Below, piece after piece: positions 63,289 to 64,000 of a DNA stretch of 64,000 bases. The translations under genes were made by a program, and so were the position numbers. Under the pieces are notes generated by a model. It was not told the DNA's origin, did no database searches, and saw only the letters and a list, made by a program, of their open reading frames with translations. Source of the DNA: Alkalinema pantanalense (GTDB lineage: Bacteria > Cyanobacteriota > Cyanobacteriia > Leptolyngbyales > Leptolyngbyaceae); NCBI RefSeq assembly GCF_050753345.1, contig NZ_JBLZFX010000006.1, positions 1-64,000 on the forward strand. Direction: 5' to 3'. The first letter of the stretch is position 1. The number at the start of each line of letters is the position of its first letter.

Positions 63289-63766
63289 ACGTCCATTGGT
63301 CAAAGGTAGCAGCCTGTCCACAGGGTTCGCCTTGCTCATCCACAACGCCCCACAAAATCACATTGTCAATCCAAAAGCGGCGGCCTGTGCGGGAAGTTCT
63401 AATCCCTCGGTAGTTGCTGACATACCCTTTCAGTTTTGCTTCTGCGAGAAGCTGTTCCCGATCGATGTGTTCACTGGGTTCAACGGACTTGCGTGACGGC
63501 AATTGGGTAAAGCTTTCCCAGTCAAATTCCCAAAGGTTCAACGCCTGCTGATTCCCGTAATTAAAAATTGGATCGGCTTCGGTGCCATGGGACACCACGA
63601 CAAAGGGAGCCTCAAAGAGAGCTTGGGCGATCGTGTCTGGACTGCCTTGATTGACTAACAGCGATCGTCCAACCTGTTGTTCAAAGCTGTTGAGTAACCG
63701 CTGCACATGGCGCAGAATTTCTGGGGATTGCCAAGGTGCAGGATCGATCGTTGAAACTACAGTCAT
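63278..63766 (-). CDS. MEKHLA-domain protein
   Basis: A 162-residue single-domain protein. Features are WQSPEILRHVQRLLNSFEQQVGRSL at the N-terminus, a PAS-like core with PFVVVSHGTEADPIFNYGNQQALNLWEFDW, and YRGIRTSRTGRRFWIDNVILWGVVDEQG. MEKHLA is a PAS-related domain shared with plant HD-ZIP III transcription factors; in bacteria it is a small stand-alone protein with unknown ligand. Its ATG overlaps the stop of the upstream DCC-family gene by four bases (ATGA), so the two form an operon. Confidence 0.88.
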   Translation of the reverse strand: MTVVSTIDPAPWQSPEILRHVQRLLNSFEQQVGRSLLVNQGSPDTIAQALFEAPFVVVSHGTEADPIFNYGNQQALNLWEFDWESFTQLPSRKSVEPSEHIDREQLLAEAKLKGYVSNYRGIRTSRTGRRFWIDNVILWGVVDEQGEPCGQAATFDQWTFIE

Positions 63767-64000
63767 TGCAAAGAAGACGGGGAGTCCGCAAAATAACGTT
63801 CACAGCTATTATCACAGGCTGGATAGCGCGATCGATAGGTCTGCTGCCGTCGCCCAAACCAGTCGTAACGATGATCGCGAATCTGTAAATAAGCCCGATC
63901 GCCTAACCCTTTCATGCCCGGTATGCCCCGGTAGGCCGCTACAAAGATTGCGCCCAAGGGTAACAGACGACCAATCTCCTCCGCTGCCGCACTGCCCTGC
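63763..64000 (-). CDS. DCC-family (DUF393) thiol-disulfide oxidoreductase-like protein, 3' part only
   Basis: The frame is open to the window edge on the minus strand and only the last 78 or so codons are seen. The segment LLPLGAIFVAAYRGIPGMKGLGDRAYLQIRDHRYDWFGRR and the terminal NSCERYFADS match the C-terminal end of the DCC/DUF393 family. The catalytic DxxCxxC motif would be in the missing 5' part. The stop overlaps the MEKHLA start by four bases. The 5' end cannot be placed. Confidence 0.8.
   Translation of the reverse strand, partial: QGSAAAEEIGRLLPLGAIFVAAYRGIPGMKGLGDRAYLQIRDHRYDWFGRRQQTYRSRYPACDNSCERYFADSPSSLQ

Noticed and set aside
1..64000. CRISPR array or phage region
   Set aside because: No regularly spaced identical repeats with unique spacers and no phage structural or integrase genes were found; the tandem repeats have no spacers.

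Overview
The window is a chromosomal segment of a cyanobacterium. Evidence: the palindrome GCGATCGC (HIP1) and its core recur throughout genes and spacers; photosynthesis genes are present (psbX, a ycf66 homologue, a high-light-inducible Hlip, a Tic20-like protein); and several cyanobacterial families occur (cyAbrB-type regulator, DUF3370, DUF4168, DUF1868, YggT/Ycf19). The species cannot be fixed from sequence alone. I see no prophage, no CRISPR array, no intact insertion sequence and no rRNA operon. The only tRNA genes are two identical tRNA-Glu(UUC) copies in tandem.

Layout. 0-5 kb: an edge-truncated structured RNA element, an Lhr-like helicase, a TerB-like protein, and the translation pair rpsB-tsf. 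5-16 kb: DUF2079 membrane protein, SGNH hydrolase, GT2 glycosyltransferase, Uma2 nuclease, argG, DedA, a STAS protein, a coiled-coil protein, rpsF and an FAH-family enzyme. 16-25 kb: Tic20-like, glyA, a WecA/MraY-type phosphoglycosyl transferase, cinA, aroQ, holA and small cyanobacterial proteins. 25-28 kb: a compact DUF1868-cobH-cbiET cobalamin operon. 28-34.7 kb: cyAbrB-type regulator, a 1.1-kb AT-rich spacer, sdhB, hlip, a chorismate-binding synthase and a long carotenoid oxygenase. 34.8-44.2 kb: an 1800-residue kinase/AAA/GAF/nucleotide-cyclase protein divergent from a 1205-residue secreted TPR-CHAT protein. 44.3-51.2 kb: tandem tRNA-Glu, plsC-like acyltransferase, a 0.5-kb structured noncoding stretch, ugd and a UDP-glucuronate decarboxylase, lepA. 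51.6-57.7 kb: histidine kinase, yggT, psbX, ycf66, folB and a prolyl oligopeptidase. 57.8-64 kb is the most accessory-looking part: a toxin-antitoxin pair with a frameshifted toxin, a pentapeptide-repeat protein with an unusual C-terminal module, two coupled unknown genes, DUF3370, a MORN-repeat protein, a MEKHLA protein and a truncated DCC-family gene.

Most of the window is housekeeping. Functional groups that hang together are rpsB-tsf (translation), DUF1868-cobH-cbiET (corrin ring synthesis), and ugd plus the UDP-glucuronate decarboxylase (UDP-glucose to UDP-glucuronate to UDP-xylose for surface polysaccharide). The points most worth a second look are the multi-stem RNA at the left edge (possibly a stand-alone HEARO/IscB-omega-RNA-like element), the orphan structured region at 45.9-46.4 kb, the frameshifted RelE/ParE-type toxin behind an intact antitoxin, the giant sensor protein divergent from the TPR-CHAT protein, and the pentapeptide protein. 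Many 13-21-bp tandem duplications occur both in spacers and inside genes. Family names are from recognition of motifs; no database search was possible.
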